Notes: generated by a model from the letters alone, not told the origin. A stretch of DNA of 64,000 bases from Undaria pinnatifida (GCA_012845835.1 JABAKD010000108.1:1094001-1158000); one strand, 5' to 3'; counted from the first letter of the stretch, positions 45,965-56,541 are shown. Numbers and translations are program-made.

Positions 45965-47490
45965 TAAAAAATGAAAATACACTCCAGCTGTGAGATAGAA
46001 TATTCTGTCGAAACTTATATTTATTTGCAAGCTGTATGTGATACTCCGATCGGTCGCGCGTATTACGGGTTGTGTGTAGGTCGGCGACTCCCCTTGCAAC
46101 TGCAGTGTAGTAGCTATCAGGGTCAAGAGGGTGATGTTAGTCAGTCTGTGCGCGGAAACTATAAAACTCGTTTCCGAGGGGGACAAACTCTGTCAGCTGT
46201 GGAAGGAAATGCATCAGTTTATCGAGTGAATCCTATAAGTCGAATAACCAGTGAGGGGAGGGCGGAGTTTTTAAGGACGTGGGGGTCTGGTTTTGATCAA
46301 AAGGGAGCGGGGGTGGGGGGGACGGGCGGGGCAGCTCAATTTGTGCGTGGAAACTATGAATCCTTTAAGGGGATAAATCTGACGTGAATGCACCAGTTTT
46401 ATCGTGGGGGGGGGGGGGGGGGGGAGCGGGGCGGGGCGGGCGGGGCAGCTCAATCTGTGCGTGAAAACTATACATTTTTTCAAGGGGACAAATGTGACGG
46501 TTTTGGAAAGAATGCACCAGTTTATCATGCATATCCTGTAAATAGTACAACCAGTGAGTAGAGGGCGAAGTGTTCGAGGGGGTAGGGGTGGGGTGGGGGG
46601 GGTGGGGGGGGGGGAGGGGGGGGGGGGGGAGGTGGGGGGGGGCTATAGGTGATAGATGGCATAGATGTAGGGGTTTGCTGCAGTACGTGTGGTGCTAGGT
46701 CTAGGCGATGGTGCGGGTGGTGGGGAAGGAGGGGGCGTTGGGGGCGGGGGGGGGGGTAGAAATTGAAGCAGCGGCATGGATGGCTCTAGAAAGATAATGA
46801 GGTGGTATCCAGTGCGTGGAACTGTTTATTACTCTAGCGGATTTCGATATTAGGTGGGGCGTTTGAGCAAGAGAGAGCGAGAAAAAAAGAAAAGGGGGTG
46901 GGGAGGGGGGGAGGTTTTTCAAGACGTTTAGGTCACATATAATATTCAAATACACTCCGGCTGTGAGATCAAAGAGGTGGGGAAGGAGGGGGGGGGTGAA
47001 GGGGGGGGGGAAGAATGGAAACTACGTCATGGATGGTTAGAAAGATAATGACGTGATATCAACTGCGTAGAGGTGTTTATTACTCTGGCCAATTTCGATT
47101 GTAAGTGGGGCTTTTGAACAAACTGGGCGAAAAAAAAAAAAAAAAAGCGGGGGGAGGGGGGGGAGAGGAGGGCGGAAATGAGTTGGAGCTACGGCATGGA
47201 TGGCTAGGAAATAATGAGATGAAAACAGCTGGCTGGTAGTGTTTACTACTCTGGTAGTTTTTGATTTTAGGTGGGGCGTTTGAACAAGAGGGATCGGGGG
47301 AGGGCAGGGGCGGGGGGGCGGGACATTTCAACATGTGAGCGGAAACTATAAATCCCTAAAGGGGACAAATGTGACTGTTGCTGGTTGCAGTAAGAAGACA
47401 TCCCGTTATATCATCTGCCTGGTAATGTTGACTACTTGGTATTCTATGAGGTTTGATGTTACAATGTAGTATGCAACCCAATACGCCACC
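45965..47490 (+). repeat. Poly-G repeat family A, longest forward copy
   Basis: From 'aaatacactccagctgtgag' through three 'ggaaact.taaa' subunits, with G-tracts at 46406-46425 and 46585-46645. The 'tttattactctgg' module occurs three times (46825, 47079, 47248). The far end 'gcagtaagaagacatcccg ... tatgcaaccca' matches the far end of the reverse copy at 9340-9420. These two copies define the full extent of the family, ~1.4-1.5 kb. Confidence 0.8.
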
Positions 47491-47984
47491 GGGGCGACCG
47501 GTTGCATCATACATAGCAGTGAGGGCTTTCTTCTCATACGTACGAGATACTTCGAAGTATATTCCAATACGGATAATGCGTGTGGTTCGTAAATTACGCA
47601 CGCACGTACGTATGAAAAGATGTACCTGGTGGTAGTAGTGTTGGATATCAAAACCAAAAACGCTTCGGTACGATAAGGCCAAAATAAGGTCGATAACGAT
47701 AACGATAATTATCGTACCGAAAAGCCCGAAACGTCGAAAACGATAACGATAACGATAATTGAGGCGAAAACCGACTCAAAAAGCCCATGTTCACATTTTG
47801 GGGGGTCGCGTCAGCAACACGAAAACCCGTAAATACACAAGAATACGAACAACACCACCAGCAAAAAAAGGTTCCCAGGATCAACAATGTATTCCAGGTA
47901 TTGGTTACCAGGCATACATTGTGATTTGTGTACAAGAGAAAGAAAGTATACATCTGATCAGCTATTCATGTACTTCCAAGTATA
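47491..47984. other. No gene; CGATAA repeats
   Basis: 'cgataacgataacgataatt' occurs at 47692-47711 and again at 47739-47758, and 'ttcggtacgata' is inverted as 'tatcgtaccgaa'. A related 'atcgatatatcg' patch lies at 61651-61690. The rest has no recognised feature. Confidence 0.4.
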
Positions 47985-48415
47985 TTACAAAAATAGAACA
48001 CACTCAACTCCAGCTAGCTGTGAGACCGAAGATTTCATCGAAACTCATCTTTGCAAGCTGTGTGCAATACTCCGATCGCGTGTAAATTATTACTATTGGG
48101 TGTGTGTCCTCATTCAGGACATAGGTCGGCGACTCCCCTTGCAATTACAGTGTAGCTATCAGGGTCAACAGGGTGATGTTAGTCAGTCTGTGCGCGGGAA
48201 CTATCAAACCCGTTTTTGAGGGGGACAAAATCTGACGGCTGGCTGTGGAAGGAATGCATCATCATAAATCAGTTTATCATGCATATCCTGTAGGTCGCTA
48301 TATAACCGGTGAGGGGGGCGGGGTTTTCAACGGGGGGGGGGGGGGGGGGGGGATGAGCGGGGGGTGGGAGGGGGGGCGGGGACGAGGGGGGGGTCCAACA
48401 TTACTAGAGGTGTAG
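47985..48415 (+). repeat. Poly-G repeat family A, interrupted by the LTR element
   Basis: 'caactccagctagctgtgag' start at 48004, the subunit 'gggaactatcaaacccg' and a G-tract at 48329-48350. The end module is only faintly recognisable ('taggagcttactgtacgcacgcgtgg') before the 5' LTR at 48478. Confidence 0.75.
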
Positions 48416-48477
48416 CATAAATGTATAGGAGCTTACTGTACGCACGCGTGGTCAAGGCCCAATGGTGGGGGTACCGG

Positions 48478-48749
48478 TGTACCGCTGTGTGTGGTCGTGT
48501 CTTTGGACATTTTACCGTACATGGAATGGTTGAATAATTTTTGTTAGGGAGTTCCACTGTCATTGTTGGCGTTTCTTGCGAGCTCTTGAGATCTTGTGAT
48601 ACGAACGGGAAGGTCCATGGTCGATGGCATGTAACTTCCCTATGTGATAACGAACGGACTAATGCATTGTGGGTACACGCACTACGAGCCTACGAGGGGA
48701 AGTCCTCGGAGCTGATACCACCGGGCCTGCGGTCGCGCGAGTCCGTACA
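48478..48749 (+). repeat. 5' LTR
   Basis: TGTACCGCTG ... GTCCGTACA. Contains 'gttagggagttccactgtc' and 'ctgataccaccgggcctgcg', shared with the 3' LTR. The differences are scattered substitutions, showing the insertion is not very recent. Confidence 0.9.
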
Positions 48750-50010
48750 ATTTAATTGAATTGGGTAAGTTCTGCGTATTGCTCAACACGTGACCGATTT
48801 GCTTTTCGGGGGCCGGAAAGCACTGTTTTCCGTGTTGGTGTGGGACACCAGCCAAAAGCAGTGGGAGACCTTACAGCAGCAGGAGGAGGCCGAACGCATG
48901 GCGCTGGCGGAATCCATTCTGCAAGTTGAGGCAACCCGAGAGGTGGAGGCCGAGCCGGCGGCAGGCTGAAGCCAGAAGTCAGGGTGACGATAGGAGGAGT
49001 CAGGCCACCTAGGTTGGGTGGTGATGTTGTCACCTTTGAAGATATGCGCCAATTTATTGTTGCGTACTCGGAGCACGAGAGCAGCAGATGCATATCACAA
49101 ACCAAGATGGAGGAGACCGGGTGCTCGTGAGGAGGCGAGAGCTAGTAGATTCGGCAACCCAAATGATGGTGGCTGATGAGGCAAGCCCTGGGTCGACTTC
49201 TTCGAGGAGGAGCTAATGCAAGGGCTTAAAAAAATTACTTGCGTTGATATGCAGCAGACAAATGACGAGGTGTTTTGCCACTAGATATTCCGTGTGCTGA
49301 AGATAGATGCTAGCGTGCCGGTAGATAGCAGGGTGTTCATGCCGAAACGTACCCTGCGGGAATACCTCGCTGACAGCGGGCTCACGGAGGTGGTGAAGCC
49401 CGGCGGTCGGCAGTACACGCAGCAGCATGGCAAGGTGTTGTGGTAGAGGCGATAGCCGCGGGAATTGAGCAACTCGAGTTCCGCCGCAAGGTGGAAAGGA
49501 CGATGCGTTTCGATCTGGTAACTAACGCGCGATCCTGATGCGTTGTTTAGCATGATTGCCAAGCAGCAACGGGATCAAGCTGTTATTAAGGCCAAGGATG
49601 CTGAACATCGGCAAACGGCAAAGCGGCGTGACGCTAGGTCGGTGGCTGCTGCTCGGACCAAGCCGCAGAGAAGTGCTGCTAACGAGCACGACTCATGTGA
49701 GCGCGCAAAGGCTGCTGGTGTGAAAGCAGAGGGGAATCGTTGGTACGACAAGAACGAGCGTTTCGTATGTGACAAGCAGGGACATAATCAGTGGGACTGC
49801 CCCCAAATCCAGCAGGGTAAGGAGGGGAAAGGCGTCCATGGTCAGAGTCACGGCCAGACCCATACAGAAGCAGCAGTCCACAAACGGTCCTGCTCAGCAC
49901 CCTCGGAGCAAGAACACCGGGATGGCCCCTGCGTCTGCCACGCCTGGAGCAAGTGCGTACAAGACCGCCTCAAAAGCGGTGGTTACGGAGACCGAGTCTG
50001 CTGCGCCTGA
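48750..50010 (+). pseudogene. Gag of the LTR element, broken
   Basis: An early frame (48830-48970) reads QKQWETLQQQEEAERMALAE and VEATREVEAEPAA, a coiled-coil-like Gag start, then a stop at about 48970. Further fragments: FEDMRQFIVAYSEHESSR (49040-49090) and, in 49543-50010, a basic region ending in a zinc-knuckle remnant CDKQGHNQWDC (C-x4-H-x4-C kept, the first Cys pair incomplete). Several frame breaks. Confidence 0.65.
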
Positions 50011-50239
50011 AGCGTCTACGCAGACGGATGACCACTACGTGTACATTCGCGTGCCGCGGGAGAAGATGGCGCCAGTGAACAGCGGGCTCGTAGAGACGGT
50101 GCAGCACCAGGTTTTCCAAAGCGCTAGGCCACAGAATGCAGCACCAGTTATTCACTCCCCTTCCGGTGCAGCCGCCGGCAACCGCGTCACAGCGGTGGCA
50201 TGGAGTTTCCAGCATCCTTTATTCAGCGCGTGTCGCTGT

Positions 50240-50690
50240 CGTGCACCCTGGCAGATGTGGGGACACGATGGTGGATTCGGTGGAGAACGAACTGCATCTG
50301 GAAGGCCTGACGCATCATCTCGCGGGATGCCTTGCCGTTCCCCGTGCTTCCGCGGCTACTGAGGTCAACGTGCTCATGGGATCTGGTTCAAGCATCACAG
50401 CAATATCGGAGGAACTGGTACATACAGGCCCTGCGGGGGCAGCCGGGGATGACGCAAACCGCGTTAACGCAGGCGTTTGTTGGGAATGCGCGTGTGGCGC
50501 CGACGTTGGGCCAGGAGTGTGATATCGAGACGCAATCGTGTCCACTCCACTTGACGATCGAATCACCATGGGGACCAGTCCGATTTACCATGCCGTTTAT
50601 CGTGCTCCCTGGGGGAGGCGATGTGGTTATCATCGGGCAAAAGACGCTGAGAGAGAAACGACGTCATGGGGCCGCTCAAGGCACAAGGGC
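50240..50690 (+). pseudogene. Retropepsin-like protease of the LTR element, catalytic Asp lost
   Basis: VNVLMGSGSSITAISEELV takes the place of the usual D-S-G-S-S: the catalytic Asp is Gly. A frameshift near 50430 leads to LRGQPGMTQTALTQAFVGN and CPLHLTIESPWGPVRFTM, then GGGDVVIIGQKTLRE, the conserved (I/V)IG-x-x-x-L strand near the protease end. Confidence 0.75.
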
Positions 50691-50751
50691 ATCAAGATAC
50701 GCTTGGATGCAGCTTACAGCTTGTTCTGTGGGCTAGCTCAACGATGGTGCT

Positions 50752-51333
50752 GTGCTGCGAGCGGCGATGGCTGTCATAGCGTTCGTGCCGGGCGGCGACG
50801 CGCCAGGCCACATGGATAATGAGGTCGCACTGACGCTGCCGTGTCAACGACGCATGATATTCCACGATTCCGAGGTGGAAATGCGGGATCTTGTGGGGGT
50901 ATTGAAGACGGCTGTCGATAACGCTGCGGACCATGGCTCCCCGCCGGAATGTGCCAAGATGCTGCGCGATGTCGTTTTTTGCACGCACCTCGACGTGTTA
51001 TGTCGAGCGTTTTTGGGCGACCCACCTGCCCGCAGGAAGCCTGTGGCAGTCCAGCTTCATTCAGGTGCAAGGGTGGTGGGGGTGAAGCCCCCACCTGAAC
51101 GTAATCGCCTGTCGTGGAGTGCGGCAGTCTTGTCCCGACTGCCACCCAGTGGTGACGACGAGGTTGTCGTCAAGATGGCCTGGGAAGGGCCGGAGGAGGC
51201 GGAGAGCACCTGGGAGCCGGTGTCGCGCGCGTTTGATGGCGCGACGGCCGTGCTGCGAAAAGAGCTCAAGGCGCTGCGGCTGAAGACGGATCAGAAGCGG
51301 AGACTCGTACAGCGGTATGGGCTGCGTTTCTGA
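50752..51333 (+). CDS. Protease-RT linker fused in frame to a chromodomain-like integrase tail (internal deletion product)
   Basis: A 193-codon open frame. The first ~115 residues (FHDSEVEMRDLVGVLKTAVD, PPECAKMLRDVVFCTHLDVL) are the region that normally precedes RT; the last ~75 (VVVKMAWEGPEEAESTWEPV, LRKELKALRLKTDQKRRLV) are a chromodomain-like integrase C-terminus. The junction is near residue 115 (GVKPPPERN|RLSWSAA, about 51100). About 3 kb of RT/RNase H/INT is missing between them. The frame has no stop, but with no intact Gag-protease before it expression is doubtful. The start at 50752 is simply the first codon offered by the frame and may not be used. Confidence 0.7.
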   Translation: MLRAAMAVIAFVPGGDAPGHMDNEVALTLPCQRRMIFHDSEVEMRDLVGVLKTAVDNAADHGSPPECAKMLRDVVFCTHLDVLCRAFLGDPPARRKPVAVQLHSGARVVGVKPPPERNRLSWSAAVLSRLPPSGDDEVVVKMAWEGPEEAESTWEPVSRAFDGATAVLRKELKALRLKTDQKRRLVQRYGLRF

Positions 51334-51832
51334 TGTCATTGTGGTTAGGGCGATCCCAGATTCGGAGTTGCTCATTTTCTGGTACGTCTCAATTTTGAAT
51401 TTCTACTTTTCTGACTTGGAGTTTGTGCGCAGGGCGCTGGTAGCTCCTGACGCAGCCACAGCTGCTGGCGATTTATCGCCGAGGCTGTGTGTGGACAGAG
51501 CATGCCCGGGGTTGATGCTTCCGTTTTTCGGGTGACTGGTGTACCGAACTACACATTCCATGTGTGGTCTGGGTTTCGGTAAGATGCATGCGCAATTGGA
51601 GGTGTGACGCGTGGTGCGTGGTTCGATTGAAGATTCATTGGTGATGACGCGGCTGCTCGACAGTCATTGTTCGCGGTCAGTAAACGTGGTAGATGTTAGG
51701 TCGTGATGAAACAGACCACGATTTGTTGGATTTTGCCATTGCCCAACGTACGGACAGCTCGTATGTTTATCAAAGCCACTTGGTCTGAGCCAACTTGTGG
51801 TTGGTAGCCCGAGATGAGCTTTTGGAGGGTGA

Positions 51833-52103
51833 TGTACTGCTGTGGTCGTATCTTTGGGCATTTCAACGCACATAGAATGGTTGGATACATTTTGTTAGGG
51901 AGTTCCACTGTCATTACCGGGGTTTCTTGTGAGCTCTTGAGATCTTGTGATACGAACAAGAAGGTCCATGGCCGATGGCATGGCACTTCCTCATGCGAAA
52001 ACGAACGAACTATTATTGCATTGTGGACAAACGCACTCCGCGCCTACGAGGGGGAGTCCTAGGAGCTGATACCACCGGGCCTGCGGTGGCGCGAGTCGGT
52101 GCA
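51833..52103 (+). repeat. 3' LTR
   Basis: TGTACTGCTG ... GTCGGTGCA, preceded by the purine tract at 51820-51832. Same length as the 5' LTR within one base. Confidence 0.9.
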
Positions 52104-52179
52104 AGCGAGGAAGGAGGAGGCAGGGGGAAGGTTGTTTTGGACTTGAAGACCATACGTGAAATAAATTATTGTAATATTA

Positions 52180-53340
52180 GAGTGTTTGCGAAAATACGTT
52201 TCTAAAAATTTACTTGCCTTCCGCTAAAAAAAGTAAATTGCCTTCCCACCGAGTTTTTGGTGTGTTTGCGCTAGCGGTAAACAAAATCCTGCAGGCGACG
52301 CCTCCGAAAATTTGAAGGGAAACGGGGATGTGCGCGATTGTAATATACGTACGAGTACAGCAGCAGCAGTGCGAGTTACTGCTCTATAGTACTATACGAT
52401 ACGAGTACTCATTGTACGTACTCCAGTCTCGAGCCTCTCGTTTCAGGTGCAGCAGTACCTGGAACACGGTACATGCAAGCACCCAACAGACTACAAATTA
52501 GAGGTATGGCGGTCTGTCTCGCGCGTAAAAACACCAACCTTGTGAGCAGGGACTACCTCATTACACGTGCTACAAGCAGAGCAACGCCTTCCTCGTGCGA
52601 CGGAAGGGAAAGCGAAGCGCAGTTTCCCCATGGAACGTGGACCTGTTGTTGCGAAGCACCACCCTGCGAAGAATCTGCACGCAGCGGTTTAGGGCAGAGG
52701 AGTTTCCGCTCCTCTGCCCTAAACCAAAAGTCATGCCACGCTTCAGTCGCGGTGATGTTGGAGAAGCGCGGTGGCTGCTGTCGCACAGATGGACCGATAC
52801 GAGTCCTATCTTGCCAGATGCGGCACACGATAGCCGCAATCAAGGCGCGTGGTGTCGCTCTCTGCGTTGAGGCTCCTCTCCGCGTGCGTGCGTTCGACTC
52901 CGCCAGCTGCGAGAAGTTCACCACAGCTTGCAGCAAGCGCTGAACCCTTGGTCACGGACGCAGAGGGCAGCAACAGACGGTTCATCACCGGCCTGCTGCA
53001 TATCTCTGATGTTACGCCTGTGCGTCGTGCTCAGGGTACTACCCTCTCCATCCTCCGTGCGTTCGTTGCTTGTACTGCTGCTGTGCAAACAGCGGTGCTT
53101 GTCCTGTTTGTCCCGTGGTTGGGGCGCTATAGACCCTTGCAGAGGCGTTCTGCCTCGGACAAATGCTCGGTGTATTGTAGGCCAATGAAACAGAGAGACA
53201 AAATTTACCGTAACTTTTGATCAAAACCTACCTTCGACAAAGTACATTTTTGCCTTTTTTTCAAAAATTTACCGCAAATATTGCCTTCGGGACAATTTTT
53301 GAAAAAGTAAATTTCTAAAAACGTACTTTCGCAAACACTC
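52180..53340. mobile_element. TIR DNA transposon, 1161 bp, non-autonomous, likely TA target
   Basis: Left end GAGTGTTTGCGAAAATACG and right end (inverted) GAGTGTTTGCGAAAGTACG; similarity continues for ~36 bp (TTTCTAAAAATTTAC). Flanked by TA on both sides (52178-52179, 53341-53342), which fits a Tc1/mariner-like target; a 3 bp ATT duplication is an alternative reading. Inner frames show no DDE transposase motif. The frames at 52473-53220 are open in several registers but unrecognised. Confidence 0.75.
52688..52727. repeat. Perfect hairpin, 17 bp stem, 6-base loop
   Basis: Arms GGTTTAGGGCAGAGGAG (52688-52704) and its exact complement (52711-52727), loop TTTCCG. It sits near the middle of the TIR element. 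An exact stem of this length in otherwise decayed sequence is unusual. Confidence 0.95.
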
Positions 53341-53554
53341 TATTGTAACTGTTCCTCCATGAGTACCAGGGCGCAACGACAGCCACAGCTCAGCGCAAAA
53401 TGTGTCTAAGGCCAAACAATGTTACCACCGTAGTAATGGTATGATGCTTCGGCACTTCTGTTTTACCTGGCACCGAGCAACATGTTACACATATGATGAC
53501 ACCACTATCCAGTACGAATGGTTTTATACTCTTATGATATCTATATAGACTAGA
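53341..53554. other. Short unassigned spacer
   Basis: Between the TIR element and family A. Ends 'tagactagactatattataa', the leader that precedes several family A copies. No gene. Confidence 0.4.
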
Positions 53555-54190
53555 CTATATTATAAAAATTAAAATACACTCCAGCTGTGAGATCGAATAT
53601 TTTGACGAAACTCATCTTTGCAAGCTGTGTGTGATACTCCGATCGCGCGTATTACGGGTTGTGTGTCCTCATTAAGGATATAGGTCGGCGACTCCCCTTG
53701 CAACTACAGTATAGCTATCAGGGTCAACAGGGTGATGTTACGCAGTCTGTGCGCGGAAACTATAAAACCCGTTTCTGAGGGGGACAAAATCTGACAGCTG
53801 TGGAAGGAAATGCATCAGTTTATCAAGTGAATCCTGTAAGTCGAATATCCGGTGAGGGGAGGGCGGAGTTTTTAAGGACGTGGGGGGCTGATTTTGATCA
53901 AAAGGGGGGCGCGAGGGGGGGGAGGGGGGGGAGGGGACGGGTGGGGACAGGTGAATTTGTGCGTGGAAACTATAAATATTTCTTGTGGGGGAGGGGGAGG
54001 AAAGTGGCGGGGGGGGCCGGGGGAGGGGGGGAGGGCTTTAGGTCGCATATATGTAGGGGTTGGCTATACGCGTGGTGCTAGGTCTAGGCGATGGTGCGGG
54101 TGGTGGGTGAAGGAGGGGGCGTTGGGGACGGGGGTGGGTGGGAATTGCAGCAGCGGCATGGACGGCTCTGAAACGATAACGAATAGTAAT
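53555..54190 (+). repeat. Poly-G repeat family A, forward copy
   Basis: Start 'aatacactccagctgtgaga' at 53571; subunits 'ggaaactataaaacccg' and 'ggaaactataaatat'; G-tracts 53915-53935 and 54009-54033. End module cut at 'acgataacgaatagtaat', followed by family D. Confidence 0.8.
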
Positions 54191-54204
54191 GAGTCGTTTT
54201 TTTA

Positions 54205-54510
54205 AGGGGACAGGGATTTGGTCAGGAGTTTTTTCCGTCTCGGCCTCAGTACGGGATTCTCGAAACTGGATTTTCTCGACCAAATCGCTTCGTTCGAGCG
54301 CCGTCTTCGGGTGGCGATGCCAACGCCCCTCGCCATGCCTCATCCGTTCCGCACCTTGACGTGAACGCGGATGAGCGCTGAGCGAGACGAGCGAGAAGTG
54401 CAATTTTTGTATTTGGAACGGTAATCTCCGGTCAGTCTTCGGATCTTGATGTTTGGAGAGGGTGATACAATAAAATTTGGCAAGACATTGTTTCCAAATT
54501 GGAGTCATGT
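54205..54510 (+). repeat. Dispersed repeat family D, copy 4
   Basis: 'gggatttggtcaggag' start, then 'ccaaatcgcttcgttcgagc' and 'gagcgagacgagcgagaag'. It diverges after about 250 bp. Confidence 0.7.
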
Positions 54511-54589
54511 GTTGCCCCAAATTAAAGAATGTTAACGGTAAAAAAAAACATGGTACCGCGGTAGGTATCATAGTAGTGCATTTATTTGT

Positions 54590-55245
54590 TGAATTTTGGT
54601 TGGTAGGTACGTACGTACATGGGTGGATAGACGTGGCAAGCGCACGCATTATGACTAAAACGAGGAGGGTGTGATTGCGATTACTGCGCCAGAAAAGCCA
54701 CACAGTAGCATTGCGAGTGGCGTCCCCGGCCTCGAGGGTGGTATTATACGAGCTCGGGCACATCGACATAGATTGTACTCGTGCAAGTAATATAGGTACG
54801 AGGGGAAGCACACACACTGATGCTCTATTACACACACGCTTTTTGTCTGACTTATGGCATGGGGGGAGGGTGTGTACCAAAAACAGGGAATAACTTTTCG
54901 ATACAACAAACCAGGGGGAAAATCGTTCCTGTTGTTAAGCTGCGCCACGCGAAGGTCGTAGTAGTAGTAGACGGTATCCACGGAAGAAACCAGTGGCATA
55001 CTTTAATCCCGGTATCGCATCCTTTGGTGGTTCTTTACCCGAGAAGACTCTTTGGAGAAGTATAGGCGGTGTGGAAGGCGTGCAGCTTTGTTGTTGCTGT
55101 GGTGCCTGTCTCCGATGCTATGGTCGTTTGCCGGTCAAGTGCAAGCGGTCGTGTTGGCAGGTGACTGACAAATAATTTTGTGTTGCTCCTACCTGACGTG
55201 CTCCTTGCTGCTAATTAGCTGATTGATCATCTCTATCCAGTGAGT
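54590..55245 (-). mobile_element. Family F element, tail-side reverse copy
   Basis: 'agcgcacgcattatgacta' to 'gctgattgatcatctct' matches the tail-side two thirds of 16428-17420 in reverse. The head is missing; a type B SINE head begins 3 bp on. Confidence 0.65.
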
Positions 55246-55247
55246 TA

Positions 55248-55350
55248 TATAGAGCCAGTCGCCCCGTTGGTCTTTTAGTGGTTACCCTCGAATATTACTA
55301 GCGTTGGTCCTTGAGTTCGATTCCCACCGTTGTGATATTTGACGTCATTT
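55248..55350 (+). mobile_element. SINE type B head, B box intact
   Basis: 'tggtcttttagtgg' (A box with two extra T, 55267-55280) and GAGTTCGATTCCC (55314-55326). It stops about 7 bp before the TIR of the MITE. Confidence 0.7.
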
Positions 55351-55356
55351 GCAGAA

Positions 55357-55609
55357 GACGCGTGCTACGATAGAGGTGCACCACTTTTTTTCCGAGGGTC
55401 CTCCATTTGGGAGCTTAAGACCTCTCCCAAAAAACTGATTTGCATATAAAAAAACACTGCTACCGGATGAAAAATCCCATGGCCTAGGTACACAACGATA
55501 ACCATGCAAAAAATATGACCTAATTCCGACGAGTTGGGGGTAAGGAGCCCCGTCATTCAGAAACCAGTTTTTTCAGGCGAAAAGTGCTACCTCCATCGTA
55601 GCACGCGTC
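55357..55609. mobile_element. MITE, 253 bp
   Basis: Left end GACGCGTGCTACGATAGAGG, right end the inverse of GACGCGTGCTACGATGGAGG (one mismatch in 20), followed inward by a CACTTTT-like stretch on both sides. No clean TSD was found, so no superfamily is named. The interior has no frame. Confidence 0.8.
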
Positions 55610-55673
55610 AGGAATGAAAAAAAATATCAATTAAGCGCTGAAAAGGCGGTCTCCTGAACTACATGTTTTTTGC

Positions 55674-56541
55674 GTGGAAGCTCATGAAAGCTTCCGTGGA
55701 AGCTTCCACCGCTTCCATGGAAGCTTTCATGGAAGCTTCTATCGCTTCCATGGAAGCTTTCATGGAAGCCGTGGAAGCTTCCATGAAACCTTCCTTGGAA
55801 GCTTTCATGGAAGCCGTGAAAACTTCCATGAAACCTTCCATGGAAGCTTTCATGGAAGCAATGGAAGCTTCCATGAAAGCTTCCGTGGAAGCTTCCGTGA
55901 AAGCTTCCATGGACAATATGGAAGCTTCCATGGAAAGAAAGCCCGGGGTCTTCCATGGAAGTAGTGGAAGATGCCGCGGGAGTCACTTCCACGGAAGCTT
56001 CCACGGAAGCTTTACGAAAGCTTCCACTTCCACGAAAGCTTCCACGAAAGCTTCCACGAAGGCTTCCGCAAAAATCTTCCACGAAAGCTTTCACGGAAGC
56101 TTCTACGAAAGCTTCCACGGAAGTGCTTCCCCGGAAGCTTCCACGGATTTGAAAGCTTCCTCGAAAGCCCTCCACGGACTTTTAGGTTTTTGTGTTTCTT
56201 TCACGGAAGCTTTCGCGGAAGCTTCCATGGGATTATTTTTTGAAAGTTTCCGTGGAAGAAAATTATTACCCGGTATTTCTTATTTCTAATTTCTTATTTA
56301 CTTCCACGGAAGCTTCCGTGGAAGAAAATTTACCTCCGCGAAAGCTTCCGTGATAGCTTCTGTAAAAGCTTCCGTGAAAGCTTCCGTGAAAGCTTCCGTG
56401 GAAGTTTCTGTGAAAGTAACTTCCGTGAAAGCTTTCACGGAAGCTTCGGTGGAAGTAACTTCCGCGGAAGCTTCCACGAAAAACTTCCGTGGAAGTTGCT
56501 TCCACGGAAGCTTCCACGGAAGCTGTTATGGAAGCTTCTTA
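55674..56541. repeat. Array of AAGCTT-centred palindromes (about 35 sites in ~870 bp)
   Basis: The unit is TTCC-N3/4-GGAAGCTTCC-like, giving nested palindromes roughly every 12-24 bp. Three blocks differ in the spacer: CATG at 55680-55960, CACG at 55985-56135, CGTG at 56300-56460. Gaps without the unit lie at about 56160-56200 and 56245-56300. Frames are open on both strands (plus: MEAFMEASIASMEAFMEA; minus: HGSFHGSFHGSFHG) purely from the repeat. No gene is claimed. Confidence 0.9.

Larger units (their letters stand above)
48478..52103 (+). mobile_element. LTR retrotransposon with two LTRs and an internal deletion (non-autonomous)
   Basis: LTRs at 48478-48749 and 51833-52103 are 272 and 271 bp, alike by eye over their length. 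Both begin TGTAC and end GT(A/G)CA. A purine tract 'ttttggagggtga' directly precedes the 3' LTR, as a polypurine tract should. The interior (~3.1 kb) keeps Gag, protease and a chromodomain-like tail but no RT, RNase H or integrase core. The 5 bp flanks (ACCGG and AGCGA) do not match, so no TSD is claimed. Confidence 0.9.

Noticed and set aside
48473-52108. Target site duplication of the two-LTR element
   Set aside because: Flanking 5 bp (ACCGG and AGCGA) do not match.
55627-56289. Long open frames of 182 and 208 codons on both strands in the AAGCTT array
   Set aside because: They exist in several frames at once and read only the repeat (SFHG or MEAS units). No start context, no non-repeat domain.
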